DNA of 64,000 bases from Bacilli bacterium. GTDB lineage: Bacteria; Bacillota_I; Bacilli_A; RF39; UBA660. The DNA lies in the NCBI GenBank assembly GCA_017406955.1, contig JAFQXM010000003.1, positions 31,239-95,238 of the forward strand, given 5' to 3'. Shown here piece by piece: positions 25,390-33,206 of this stretch. Position 1 is the first letter of the stretch. Each line of letters opens with the position of its first letter. The notes beneath the pieces were generated by a model. That model worked only from the letters and a program-made list of their open reading frames with translations. It did not search any database and was not told the DNA's origin. The translations under genes were made by a program, and so were the position numbers.

Positions 25390-25809
25390 TTAAAAGTCGA
25401 AATCATCATCCTTATCTTTTTTTGTTTTAGAAGATTTTGTTGATGCATTTTCATCACTAATTTTTCCTTCTACATCAACATTATTTGGAGTACATAAGAA
25501 AATTCCTCCACCTAACTTTTGTAGATTTCCACCTATTGCATATAATGTTCCACTCAAGAAATCTACAATTCTTTTAGCCTGATCTGGCGTAACTCTTTTT
25601 AAATTTACAACAACTGCACTTCGTGCTTTTAAATAATCTGCAATTTGTTGACTTTCAGAATATGCACGTGGTTCTAAAAGCATCATTCTAGAACCTGCTA
25701 CCCCATTTTCTTCATGATATTTACTTCTAGATTTATCATAATATTCTTCTTCTGCTGTTGCTTCTTCGTCTTCACTTCCAAAAAAGTTTTTTAATTTATC
25801 TAATGCCAT
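25390..25809 (-). CDS. sepF: Cell division protein SepF
   Basis: 139 residues. The N-terminal amphipathic helix ([10 protein letters not shown]) anchors SepF to the membrane; a disordered acidic linker follows, then the SepF core (about 35-115): [48 protein letters not shown] and [11 protein letters not shown]. SepF bundles and tethers FtsZ. The C-terminal tail is Ser/Lys/Asp-rich. Ribosome site GGAGGAA. It is 65 bp after the HerA-like gene and upstream of divIVA. Confidence 0.93.
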   Translation of the reverse strand: MALDKLKNFFGSEDEEATAEEEYYDKSRSKYHEENGVAGSRMMLLEPRAYSESQQIADYLKARSAVVVNLKRVTPDQAKRIVDFLSGTLYAIGGNLQKLGGGIFLCTPNNVDVEGKISDENASTKSSKTKKDKDDDFDF

Positions 25810-25874
25810 ATTTATTCCTCCATTTATTTTGCTATATCTATTTTATCACATTTCCTCTAAAAGAAAAAGTTTTT

Positions 25875-27896
25875 TTAATTATTTACAGTGTTATTAGTAT
25901 TAATAAAGCGTTGATTAGACACATTATTTGCATTACTCATAAACTGTTGGTTTGCTATATTACTATTGACTTGTGTTTGAGTTACTACATTTGCATTACT
26001 AACTTGCTGTTGATTAATAACATTATTATATGCTGCTTGTGTTGCTACATTCTTTATTGCACCTGTATTTATACTGTTGCTTTGCTGATTATTAAGCATT
26101 GAATTTATTTCATTTGTTGCTTGATCGTTATTTTTATACCATACTTCTTCTAAGTTTACATTATCAGAAAGTGGTCTTGGATTAGCTAGTGGTATATACA
26201 TAGCAGTTGGTACTTTAAAAGCACTACCAAAGGCTATACAATTTCCAGGTTTCAAGTTTTTTAATTGTAATACTATTTCACTAGAAATACTTGGTACCAT
26301 ATTTTTAATATAATCTAAATCCTTAGGATGAAGTATTCTTAGAATTAAGAAATTAGAACATTGTGAGATAACTGTATCAGATAATTCACTAGGTCTTTGT
26401 GTAATAACTCCTAAGAAAATTCCATACTTACGACCTTCCTTAGTTATACGTTCAAATATATTATATCCTAAAATTTCTATATCAGTATCGCGTTGAATAT
26501 ATCTATGAGCTTCTTCCACTATTATGTGATAAGCTTCACTTCCACGATTAGAATTACTTACTACTTTAGTAAACAACATTCTAGATATTATTTTAGTAAT
26601 TACTTTTGCGATTCTATCATCAACATAACTTATATTAAAATTAACAATTTGACATTTTCCACCATTCATTTTATTAGTAGTTAATTCTTTTATATATTCT
26701 TCTTTAGTTATGTATTTAGGGTAGTTAAATAGTTCTTTATATTCTCCATTAACAAGTGCGTGTAATCTAACACTGATAACGTTTGCATAATCAAATACTT
26801 TTTCACTTTTCAAAATACCTTCACTAATTAGAGCAAAATCCATAGCATTTTCTAAATCACTTAGTGTATAAAATTTTGTCAAACTATTTGGATCTATTTC
26901 TTCAATTTCTTCACTTACATAAGTTCTAATAAATTCAACAACTAACTCCATCTCCTGCATTTTACCAGTTTTATCTATATATAAACATTGTTTTAATGTT
27001 CTAACATATCCTGGTTGAGCTATTTTGCTCTCAAGATTTAACTCATTAGTATTAAATTTTGTTAATACTGCAGTTACTTGATCTCTTATTTTTGTAGAAT
27101 CATTACCACTTAATAATATATCTAATAAGGCTCTAGCTATTATATCATTTTTTCGTTTAATAACTTCTGCACTATTACCTGTTAAAATAGGAACAAGTTT
27201 TAATGTTTTTTCTATTATAGGTAATTGTGTTGGTGTTGTTACATTTAACAATAAAGCTAAATCATCTACATCTAATAACCATACGGGTATACGAATAGTT
27301 TCATTTTGACCATCATTTTGATTTGTTGTATATACTTTATAATTAATATTTGCATTAACATTATTTAATTTACTAAATGCTTGAGTATATTCACCAAAAG
27401 CATCAAAGAACATTATATTAGAATTTAATGGTGGATTTTCTCCTTTAGAAAATAAGTTTTGAATAATACTAGCTACAGTACAACTTTTACCACTACCACT
27501 ATTACCCAATATAGAAAAATGATTACTAAAAAAATCATTAGTATTAACATTTATTTTGTAATTTTCATATATGTTGCTGGTTCCAAATAAAGATGTTCCT
27601 TTTCGAGTAGTTTGTTCGCCTAAAATGAATTCTAACTCTTCTGTTTTTACTAATCTAACATTTGATTTAAATGAAGGCTTATAACTAGATCCAGGAACAA
27701 AACTATCTTCAGTTAATTCACCAACTATATTTGCTATTAATTTAGTTTGATTTATATTAACTATTTCACCAACTATTTTTTTATTATCATTCTCAAAAAC
27801 AGTATGTAAGCCAATTAAATTAGGTTGTTCATTTATATCTATGGCTAATTCTACTGTAATACAATTATCATTAATCTCTAATATATGACCTAGCAT
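25875..27896 (-). CDS. HerA-like DUF87 ATPase with Asn/Gln-rich tail
   Basis: 673 residues. An N-terminal HAS-barrel-like beta domain (1-95) precedes the HerA/FtsK-type motor: Walker A SILGNSGSGKSCTVASII, Walker B AYHIIVEEAHRYI, sensor ITQRPSELSDTVISQCSNFLILR. A C-terminal helicase region ends in about 70 residues that are strongly Asn/Gln-rich and look disordered. HerA motors normally work with the nuclease NurA in end resection, or in defence systems with SIR2 or other effectors; no such partner lies next to it here. Located upstream of sepF-divIVA. Confidence 0.82.
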   Translation of the reverse strand: MLGHILEINDNCITVELAIDINEQPNLIGLHTVFENDNKKIVGEIVNINQTKLIANIVGELTEDSFVPGSSYKPSFKSNVRLVKTEELEFILGEQTTRKGTSLFGTSNIYENYKINVNTNDFFSNHFSILGNSGSGKSCTVASIIQNLFSKGENPPLNSNIMFFDAFGEYTQAFSKLNNVNANINYKVYTTNQNDGQNETIRIPVWLLDVDDLALLLNVTTPTQLPIIEKTLKLVPILTGNSAEVIKRKNDIIARALLDILLSGNDSTKIRDQVTAVLTKFNTNELNLESKIAQPGYVRTLKQCLYIDKTGKMQEMELVVEFIRTYVSEEIEEIDPNSLTKFYTLSDLENAMDFALISEGILKSEKVFDYANVISVRLHALVNGEYKELFNYPKYITKEEYIKELTTNKMNGGKCQIVNFNISYVDDRIAKVITKIISRMLFTKVVSNSNRGSEAYHIIVEEAHRYIQRDTDIEILGYNIFERITKEGRKYGIFLGVITQRPSELSDTVISQCSNFLILRILHPKDLDYIKNMVPSISSEIVLQLKNLKPGNCIAFGSAFKVPTAMYIPLANPRPLSDNVNLEEVWYKNNDQATNEINSMLNNQQSNSINTGAIKNVATQAAYNNVINQQQVSNANVVTQTQVNSNIANQQFMSNANNVSNQRFINTNNTVNN

Positions 27897-27973
27897 ACAA
27901 ACACCCTCTATTCTATATAAGATTATAACAAAAATTAAAGTAAAAATAAAGTAGTTTTTATCTGATTATAAAA

Positions 27974-28001
27974 AAAATGAAATTTTTTATAATTTCATTT
28001 T
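27974..28001 (-). terminator. Rho-independent terminator after the lipoprotein gene
   Basis: Eleven-base stem AAAATGAAATT/AATTTCATTTT with a six-base loop at the end of the lipoprotein gene, followed by T residues on the minus strand. Confidence 0.8.
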
Positions 28002-28578
28002 AAGATTGATATAATCCATGTAATTTTTCTATATCTTCATCAGATAAATCTTGTACTTTCCATTTTCCGTTCTCTTTTTTTAAATTAAAAGTAATATCAT
28101 ATTTAGTTTTATCAGTAACACTTTGTAATTGTTTTATTTTATAATCAATGAAACTCGCTATTTTTTCTAGTGATTCTTCTGTTCCTTCAACTAATGAATC
28201 ATCATCTTTATCTTCAAATTCATCTTTATGTTCGTTATAGTATTTTTTAGCTTTTTCTTGAGCTGTTGCATAATCTAATACTTCTATTTCAACATCAACT
28301 GTTGCATTATCTCCATTAATATCCTCATCTTTTATTTTGTAAGATAAATTTTGATATTGTTTCTCTAGAAGTGCTCGATAGTTTTTCTTTTGTTTATCAC
28401 TCATATTTTCATCATCGGATATAACTTTATCAAGTTGAGCCATAACATCGCTATCCATAGACTGATACTTTCCTAAAAATTCTTCCACTTTCTTAGTTGG
28501 AGTATCAGCCATATTACCACATCCAACCAAAAATAAAACTAATGATAATGATAATAAAATCTTACTTAATTTTTTCAT
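28000..28578 (-). CDS. Putative lipoprotein
   Basis: 192 residues. The N-terminus is a classic lipoprotein signal (KKLSKILLSLSLVLFLVGCGN) with lipobox L-V-G-C. The mature part is charged, with helices alternating with a beta segment (NATVDVEIEVLDYATA and KYDITFNLKKENGKWKVQDLSDE), a layout like the cystatin/NTF2-like DUF4878 or DUF5105 lipoproteins. The family is not certain. Start set at the ATG after GGGAGGA; 16 upstream in-frame codons are excluded. Downstream of the pseudouridine synthase gene. Confidence 0.75.
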   Translation of the reverse strand: MKKLSKILLSLSLVLFLVGCGNMADTPTKKVEEFLGKYQSMDSDVMAQLDKVISDDENMSDKQKKNYRALLEKQYQNLSYKIKDEDINGDNATVDVEIEVLDYATAQEKAKKYYNEHKDEFEDKDDDSLVEGTEESLEKIASFIDYKIKQLQSVTDKTKYDITFNLKKENGKWKVQDLSDEDIEKLHGLYQS

Positions 28579-28625
28579 ATTATTCCTCCCATTACTATAA
28601 TGAGTAAAAATAATATTTTTATACA

Positions 28626-29471
28626 TTACTTTTTATTATTCATTATTTTTTTAAATTCAATCGGTACTTTTGTTTCAAATAAAATTTCTTTCTTTATAAT
28701 TGGATAATATATTTTTAATCTATTAGCATGCAAATAAAGTCTAGAATACTTAGATTTTTTATCCCCATATTTTTTATCACCTAAAATAGGATTATTAATA
28801 CTAGATAAAGCTACTCTTATTTGATTCTTTCTACCTGTTTCTATTTTAATACTTAACATACTATAATCTTTATTTTTCTTTATAACTTTATAACTAGTAA
28901 TAGCAACTTTTCCTTTTTTACTAACATAAACTAAATTAGTTTTAGTTTCACTTAAATTTTGTATTATAGTATCAGTATCTTTCTTAGGATGACCACTTAC
29001 TACTGCAGTATACTCCCTTAGTTTTACATATTCATTCCAATTTTCTTGTAGTTTATCTTTAATTTTTTTATTTTTAGCTAGTATTACTACTCCACTAGTG
29101 TCTTTATCTAATCGATGTACTATAAAGACTTTAGAATATTTATTTTTACTAACTAAATACTCTCTAACCATATGATATAAAGTTTTTTCTTTTTCTTTAG
29201 TAGTTGCAATAGTAAGTAATCCACTAGGTTTATTGACTACTATAATATTAAGATCTTCAAATAATATATCAAATGGTAATTCTTTTTTACTAGTAGTATC
29301 TACACTTATAGTCATACCAGCAACTACTTTATAATCATATTTAGTTACTTTATTATTATTTATATAAATAGATCCATGAGTTAAATATTGCTTTATACGT
29401 TTTTTAGGTATGTCTAAGTTATTATATAAATAATTAAGTAAAGTATCATCTTTTTTAACTATAATTTTCAT
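28626..29471 (-). CDS. RluA-family pseudouridine synthase
   Basis: 281 residues. An S4 RNA-binding domain (1-60, IPKKRIKQYLTHGSIYINNNKV) precedes the RluA catalytic domain with the active-site loop VHRLDKDTSGVVILAKN (catalytic Asp) and the conserved GRKNQIRVALSSINNPILGDKKYG. It isomerises uridine to pseudouridine in rRNA (RluC/RluD-like); the exact site cannot be told. Ribosome site AGGAGTG. Confidence 0.92.
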   Translation of the reverse strand: MKIIVKKDDTLLNYLYNNLDIPKKRIKQYLTHGSIYINNNKVTKYDYKVVAGMTISVDTTSKKELPFDILFEDLNIIVVNKPSGLLTIATTKEKEKTLYHMVREYLVSKNKYSKVFIVHRLDKDTSGVVILAKNKKIKDKLQENWNEYVKLREYTAVVSGHPKKDTDTIIQNLSETKTNLVYVSKKGKVAITSYKVIKKNKDYSMLSIKIETGRKNQIRVALSSINNPILGDKKYGDKKSKYSRLYLHANRLKIYYPIIKKEILFETKVPIEFKKIMNNKK

Positions 29472-29480
29472 AATACACTC

Positions 29481-30272
29481 CTATAATAATTTCTTAATAA
29501 CTTTTTCTACACCTTTAGTATCATTAGAACTAGTTTTCATCTTAGCTATTTTTTTTATTTCTTTAGAAGCATTAGAAACACATACACCCATACCTACATT
29601 TTTAATAGTAGATATATCATTATCACTATCACCTATTCCAATTACTTCACTTAAAGATATTTTATTCTTAGTACAAATTTTTTTAATACCCACTAATTTA
29701 TCTACATCTTCATGAGTTATTTCTACTCCATGCATAAATTTATTATATTCAAATTTATTAATAGTTATTTTTAGTTTTAACTCTTTAATTTCATCATATA
29801 CACTATCTCTTATTTTTTTATTATCAAATAATATTTCTAGTTTATAAATATTGGTTTTATTATTTTCATAAAAACTATCAAAGTCTTTTATTAGTCTTTC
29901 TCTATCTTCTAACTCTCTTTCCTTGTTTTTACCATGTAGAATATGCCAATAATTTGTATCACAAAAACATATATCATATTCACCATACATCTTTTTTATT
30001 TTTTTCATTATAGATGGAAGTATATTCTTTTTATAAATTACTTTTTTATTATTAACATCATATACATAAGATCCATTACAAGCAATAATATAGTCAATAA
30101 ATGGAAAATCTCTATTATAATCTAATACTGATTTTAATACTCTACCTGTTGAGATGGTTACTAAAACATTATTCTTTCTTATACGGTCAATTTCTACCAT
30201 AGTAGATAATGGAATTGCTTCATCACTATCTAGTAATGTACCATCAAAATCAGTTGCTAATAATTTATACAT
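29481..30272 (-). CDS. Cof-type HAD-IIB family phosphatase
   Basis: 263 residues. HAD motif I is KLLATDFDGTLLDSDEAIP; motif II is TISTGR; the C2B-type cap occupies roughly 85-190; motif IV is IGIGDSDNDISTIKNVGMGVCVSNAS. This Cof/YidA family dephosphorylates small sugar phosphates, flavin or pyridoxal cofactors. The start is the ATG spaced after AGGTGAT; the upstream in-frame GTG lies inside that ribosome site. Confidence 0.9.
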   Translation of the reverse strand: MYKLLATDFDGTLLDSDEAIPLSTMVEIDRIRKNNVLVTISTGRVLKSVLDYNRDFPFIDYIIACNGSYVYDVNNKKVIYKKNILPSIMKKIKKMYGEYDICFCDTNYWHILHGKNKERELEDRERLIKDFDSFYENNKTNIYKLEILFDNKKIRDSVYDEIKELKLKITINKFEYNKFMHGVEITHEDVDKLVGIKKICTKNKISLSEVIGIGDSDNDISTIKNVGMGVCVSNASKEIKKIAKMKTSSNDTKGVEKVIKKLL

Positions 30273-30330
30273 AATTATCACCTAATCTTTATAAAATTAT
30301 ATCATAAATATATTTTAAATCAAAATAAAA

Positions 30331-30348
30331 CCCTTGTTAAAACAAGGG
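30331..30348 (-). terminator. Rho-independent terminator of the minus-strand tRNA cluster
   Basis: Stem CCCTTGTT/AACAAGGG just downstream of tRNA-Ser on the minus strand, followed by TTTTATTTTG. Confidence 0.85.
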
Positions 30349-30360
30349 TATTATTCATAA

Positions 30361-30451
30361 TGGCGGAGCAGGAGAGATTTGAACTCTCGCGCCGGTTGCC
30401 CGACCTACACCCTTAGCAGGGGCGCCTCTTCAGCCTCTTGAGTACTGCTCC
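30361..30451 (-). tRNA. tRNA-Ser(GCT)
   Basis: 91-nt class II tRNA with long variable arm, acceptor stem GGAGCAG/CTGCTCC, anticodon loop CTGCTAA and encoded CCA. Last gene of the minus-strand cluster Ile-Asn-Glu-Ser. Confidence 0.95.
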
Positions 30452-30537
30452 AAGCTCTGCAAATATAATATTACATTATATTTACTTTGATGTCAATAAA
30501 TATAAAGAAAAAACTCCTAATAGGAGTTACTTTCAAT

Positions 30538-30614
30538 TGGTGACGAGTACGGAATTCGAATCCGTGAATGCTGCCGTGAAAGGGCAGTGTGTTAAGCCGC
30601 TTCACCAACTCGCC
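30538..30614 (-). tRNA. tRNA-Glu(TTC)
   Basis: 77 nt including CCA; acceptor GGCGAGT/ACTCGTC, anticodon loop CTTTCAC, T-loop GGATTCGAATTCC. Confidence 0.95.
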
Positions 30615-30617
30615 ATA

Positions 30618-30694
30618 TGGCGCCTCAACTAGGACTTGAACCTAGGACCCCTTGATTAACAGTCAAGTGCTCTAACCAGCTGAGCTATTGAGGC
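30618..30694 (-). tRNA. tRNA-Asn(GTT)
   Basis: 77 nt including CCA; acceptor GCCTCAA/TTGAGGC, anticodon loop CTGTTAA. Only 3 bp separate it from tRNA-Glu. Confidence 0.95.
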
Positions 30695-30700
30695 AATTAA

Positions 30701-30777
<77 letters not shown>

Positions 30778-30848
30778 ATAAACATTAATACTTTATAAGT
30801 TTACAATACTTTTAAGCTTTTTGCAAGTAAAATTTAACTCGCACTAAT

Positions 30849-30878
30849 AGAATACTATAATTATTATATTAAAGTCAA
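30849..30878 (-). promoter_or_regulatory. Promoter of the Ile-Asn-Glu-Ser tRNA cluster
   Basis: Minus-strand TTGACT (30873-30878), an 18-base AT-only-like spacer and TATTCT (30849-30854), about 70 bp before tRNA-Ile. The -10 is imperfect. Confidence 0.5.
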
Positions 30879-30907
30879 GAAATAATATACTTTTTTTTAT
30901 AAAAGTA

Positions 30908-30936
30908 TTGTAAATTTACTAATTTTGTTATAAAAT
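30908..30936 (+). promoter_or_regulatory. Promoter of tRNA-Lys
   Basis: Plus-strand TTGTAA (30908-30913), 17-base spacer and TAAAAT (30931-30936), with the tRNA beginning 18 bases after the -10. Confidence 0.6.
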
Positions 30937-30953
30937 AAATTTGCAAATTAAAT

Positions 30954-31029
30954 GGACTGTTAGCTCAGTTGGTAGAGCAACTGACTCTTAATCAGTGGGT
31001 CTAGGGTTCGAATCCCTAACAGTCCACCA
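30954..31029 (+). tRNA. tRNA-Lys(CTT)
   Basis: 76 nt including CCA; acceptor GGACTGT/ACAGTCC, anticodon loop CTCTTAA. It is divergent from the neighbouring tRNA cluster and has its own promoter and terminator. Confidence 0.95.
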
Positions 31030-31044
31030 TTTTATAATACTAAG

Positions 31045-31065
31045 AGGAACTTGAAAAAAGTTCCT
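31045..31065 (+). terminator. Rho-independent terminator after tRNA-Lys
   Basis: Stem AGGAACTT/AAGTTCCT with a five-base A-rich loop, followed by TTTTATG, 15 bp after the tRNA. Confidence 0.85.
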
Positions 31066-31113
31066 TTTTATGTTATTATGTATTTAGCAAGAAATCTTGC
31101 ATAAAATAAAAAA

Positions 31114-31146
31114 GGAACACTTAATATTAGCGTGTTGAGTGTTACC
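31114..31146 (-). terminator. Terminator of the small hydrophobic peptide transcript
   Basis: On the minus strand GGTAACACT pairs with AGTGTTCC (one bulged T) and is followed by TTTTTTATTTT. It would end a transcript of about 220 nt that encodes the 27-residue peptide. Confidence 0.65.
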
Positions 31147-31158
31147 TATAATAGGTTT

Positions 31159-31183
31159 CACCTAACTATGCTATAGTTAGGTG
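31159..31183. repeat. Perfect 11-bp inverted repeat in the peptide transcript 3' region
   Basis: CACCTAACTAT and ATAGTTAGGTG separated by three bases. It lies between the peptide stop codon and the terminator, and would form a strong hairpin in either strand's RNA. Confidence 0.8.
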
Positions 31184-31191
31184 AGTTTCTT

Positions 31192-31275
31192 TTATATTAA
31201 AACTATAAAAAGCAATAATATTAAAAGAAGGATAATTATGATTAAGGAAGATATTAATATGTCTTTCTTTTTCAT
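31192..31275 (-). CDS. 27-residue hydrophobic peptide, type I toxin-like
   Basis: Too short for ordinary gene calling. The peptide starts MKKKD and then consists of 22 residues that are all Ile, Leu, Val, Phe or Ser, a single membrane helix. The ribosome site AAGGGAGGCGAT, with a GGGAGG core seven bases before the ATG, is among the strongest in the window, and a CTTCT/AGAAG hairpin overlaps its upstream edge. A promoter-like pair and a terminator frame a ~220-nt transcript with a long structured 3' part. This is the architecture of type I toxin mRNAs (TxpA, BsrG, Ibs-like), but the sequence matches no specific family I know. Confidence 0.5.
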   Translation of the reverse strand: MKKKDILISSLIIIILLLILLLFIVLI

Positions 31276-31336
31276 TGTATCGCCTCCCTTCTCTTAGAAG
31301 TTTGGCCCCACCCAACTATTAAGTATTCCGAACCAT

Positions 31337-31365
31337 AGTATACTACTAATTAACATATAAAACAA
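31337..31365 (-). promoter_or_regulatory. Putative promoter of the hydrophobic peptide
   Basis: Minus-strand TTGTTT (31360-31365), 17-base spacer and TATACT (31337-31342), about 60 bases before the peptide start codon. The -35 is weak. Confidence 0.45.
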
Positions 31366-31393
31366 CCTGACAAGATTGTTTTTTTGTATAAAA

Positions 31394-31412
31394 AAGATAG
31401 CTGGGCTATCTT
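31394..31412 (-). terminator. Rho-independent terminator after the SHOCT protein gene
   Basis: Stem AAGATAGC/GCTATCTT with a three-base loop overlapping the stop of the SHOCT-domain gene and followed by a T run on the minus strand. Confidence 0.8.
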
Positions 31413-31908
31413 AATCATCATTTAGTATTTTTTGTTTTTCTTTTTTAAATTCTTCTCTAGTTATTACTTTATCATCTAACAATTTTTTTAGTTTATTGAG
31501 TGAATCAAACTTATCATCAAAATCCTTTTTATAACTTTTCTTTTTCCTCTTTGATTTAGTATCTTTGGAATAAAAACAATAGTTTATAAAATAAAATACC
31601 ACACTAATAATGATTATAATAGCAATACAAGTTAAAAAATACACAATGTTTTCATATATAGGTTTTTCATATATAAGTGCTAACAATAAAAATAATAGAC
31701 CAATTATAATTGAATTAATTAAGGAAACTTTCTTTATTATTTTGTCATCTCTTTTCTTTTTTATTAGTAAAACTACTATTGGAATAGTAAGATACATAAA
31801 ATTAAAAACAACAAATGACTGAGTAGCCAATAATAAGTCTTTCATAATAATATATATAACTAACCATAATGCAATTAATAAAACAAACGAAACATAAATT
31901 TTTTTCAT
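31411..31908 (-). CDS. Membrane protein with C-terminal SHOCT domain
   Basis: 165 residues. Four membrane helices occupy about residues 3-115, followed by a basic linker and a C-terminal short SHOCT motif (SLNKLKKLLDDKVITREEFKKEKQKIL), a small helical oligomerisation module often found at protein ends. No enzymatic function can be assigned. The start at MKKIYV follows GGAGTGAT; the 16 upstream in-frame codons are not preceded by a ribosome site. Confidence 0.75.
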   Translation of the reverse strand: MKKIYVSFVLLIALWLVIYIIMKDLLLATQSFVVFNFMYLTIPIVVLLIKKKRDDKIIKKVSLINSIIIGLLFLLLALIYEKPIYENIVYFLTCIAIIIIISVVFYFINYCFYSKDTKSKRKKKSYKKDFDDKFDSLNKLKKLLDDKVITREEFKKEKQKILNDD

Positions 31909-31959
31909 TACAATCACTCCGATAAAAACTTTTATAGGATTATTATATACAAACAAAAA

Positions 31960-31978
31960 AAGATAGTCAAACTATCTT
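31960..31978 (-). terminator. Rho-independent terminator after ddl
   Basis: Stem AAGATAGT/ACTATCTT with loop CAA, overlapping the ddl stop and followed by seven T on the minus strand. Confidence 0.8.
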
Positions 31979-33195
31979 AATTTACCTTTAGAACCTTTCA
32001 TTCCTTTTAAACCACCTCTAGCTGCAAATCCTTGTAAGATATTAGTATCAAAAGAATGAACTTTACTTAGTCTCTTCTTATAATCTTTAACTCCAAGATT
32101 TATCATATCATCAAGTAATGTTGTGAAATTAACATCTTTAGCATTCCATAGATAGAAAGCTAGACTTCCTGGAATAGAGTTTATTTCATTTACATAAACT
32201 TCTTTCTTTTTATCATCTATTAAGAAATCAATTCTACAGTTTCCACCTGAACCTAAAACTTTGAATGATTTCATAGCTACTTCTTGTACTTTCTCTTCTA
32301 TATCTTTATCTAGTTTAGCAGGTAATTTTCTAAGTGCAGATGCCATTCCACCTTTTCCAGATTTAACAGGCATTTTTCCACCTTTAAGTTTGCCTTTTCC
32401 TCCTCCAACATATTTATCTTCATATGTTAAGAACTTATTTCCAGATAACACTTCTTCTATAGCACTTACTTTTTGATGTTCATAATTACCCATAACAGCA
32501 ATATTTACTTCTTTTAAGTTAGATACTACTTCTTCTACTATAATCTTTCTATCATATTGAATAGCCTCATCTATTCCTTCAACTAATTCTTCTTCATCTT
32601 TACATACTGATATTCCTACGCTAGATCCAGTAGTAGCAGGTTTAATAATAACTGGATATTTTAATTTAGAAACCTTTTTAATCACAGCTTCACTATCTTG
32701 TTTATAATCAGTATCATAAAACCATGCATACTTAGTAATAGGAAGCCCAGCTTCTTTCCAAATAGCTTTCATATATACTTTATCTTGTCCAACTACTGAT
32801 CCATAAACATCACTTCCAACAAATGGAATTCCAATAGATTGTAGATATCCTTGTAATACACCATCTTCTACATTAGTACCATGTACTATCGGGAATGCTA
32901 TATCTATATCAGTTACTACTGTTTTAGGGAAAGATTTCTTTTGTAATACATAACTTCCTTTATTGTAATATAAAACTACATTCTTACCATATTTTTTAAT
33001 TAAAGATAAGTCTTGATATACTTCTATATCTTTTAACATATCTCCTGTATACCATTCGCGTGTCTTAGTAACATAAATTGGTATAACATCATATTTTTCT
33101 TGATCCATTTTATTCATAGCTTGAAGTGCTGAAATAATACTAACTTCATGTTCTACACTTTCTCCACCATAAATAACTCCTACTTTAATCTTCAT
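31972..33195 (-). CDS. ddl: D-alanine--D-alanine ligase
   Basis: 407 residues, ATP-grasp ligase making the D-Ala-D-Ala dipeptide of peptidoglycan. N-terminal KVGVIYGGESVEHEVSIISA, ATP-binding KYPVIIKPATTGSSVGISV, EEVVSNLKEVNIAVMG and the metal-binding CRIDFLIDDKKKEVYVNEINSIPGSLAFYLW are all present. A Gly/Lys-rich loop (YVGGGKGKLKGGKMPVKSGKGG) and a Gly/Lys-rich tail make it longer than E. coli Ddl, as in VanG-like clostridial ligases. Nothing indicates D-Ala-D-Ser specificity or a resistance cluster. It is next to murF, which uses its product. Confidence 0.93.
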   Translation of the reverse strand: MKIKVGVIYGGESVEHEVSIISALQAMNKMDQEKYDVIPIYVTKTREWYTGDMLKDIEVYQDLSLIKKYGKNVVLYYNKGSYVLQKKSFPKTVVTDIDIAFPIVHGTNVEDGVLQGYLQSIGIPFVGSDVYGSVVGQDKVYMKAIWKEAGLPITKYAWFYDTDYKQDSEAVIKKVSKLKYPVIIKPATTGSSVGISVCKDEEELVEGIDEAIQYDRKIIVEEVVSNLKEVNIAVMGNYEHQKVSAIEEVLSGNKFLTYEDKYVGGGKGKLKGGKMPVKSGKGGMASALRKLPAKLDKDIEEKVQEVAMKSFKVLGSGGNCRIDFLIDDKKKEVYVNEINSIPGSLAFYLWNAKDVNFTTLLDDMINLGVKDYKKRLSKVHSFDTNILQGFAARGGLKGMKGSKGKLR

Positions 33196-33206
33196 ATTAT
33201 CAACTC

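Noticed and set aside
30438..30632. 64-residue plus-strand reading frame
   Set aside because: It runs through the complement of tRNA-Ser and tRNA-Glu; the peptide is a by-product of the tRNA genes.
31237..31296. 19-residue plus-strand reading frame (MIKEDINMSFFF...) with AAGGA upstream
   Set aside because: It is fully antisense to the 27-residue hydrophobic peptide, whose ribosome site and transcript signals are much stronger. It has no membrane character or other support.
31972..33195. Possible VanG-type vancomycin-resistance ligase
   Set aside because: The extended Gly/Lys loop is shared with ordinary clostridial Ddl enzymes. No vanT, vanXY or regulator is near, and murF adjacency fits a housekeeping ligase.
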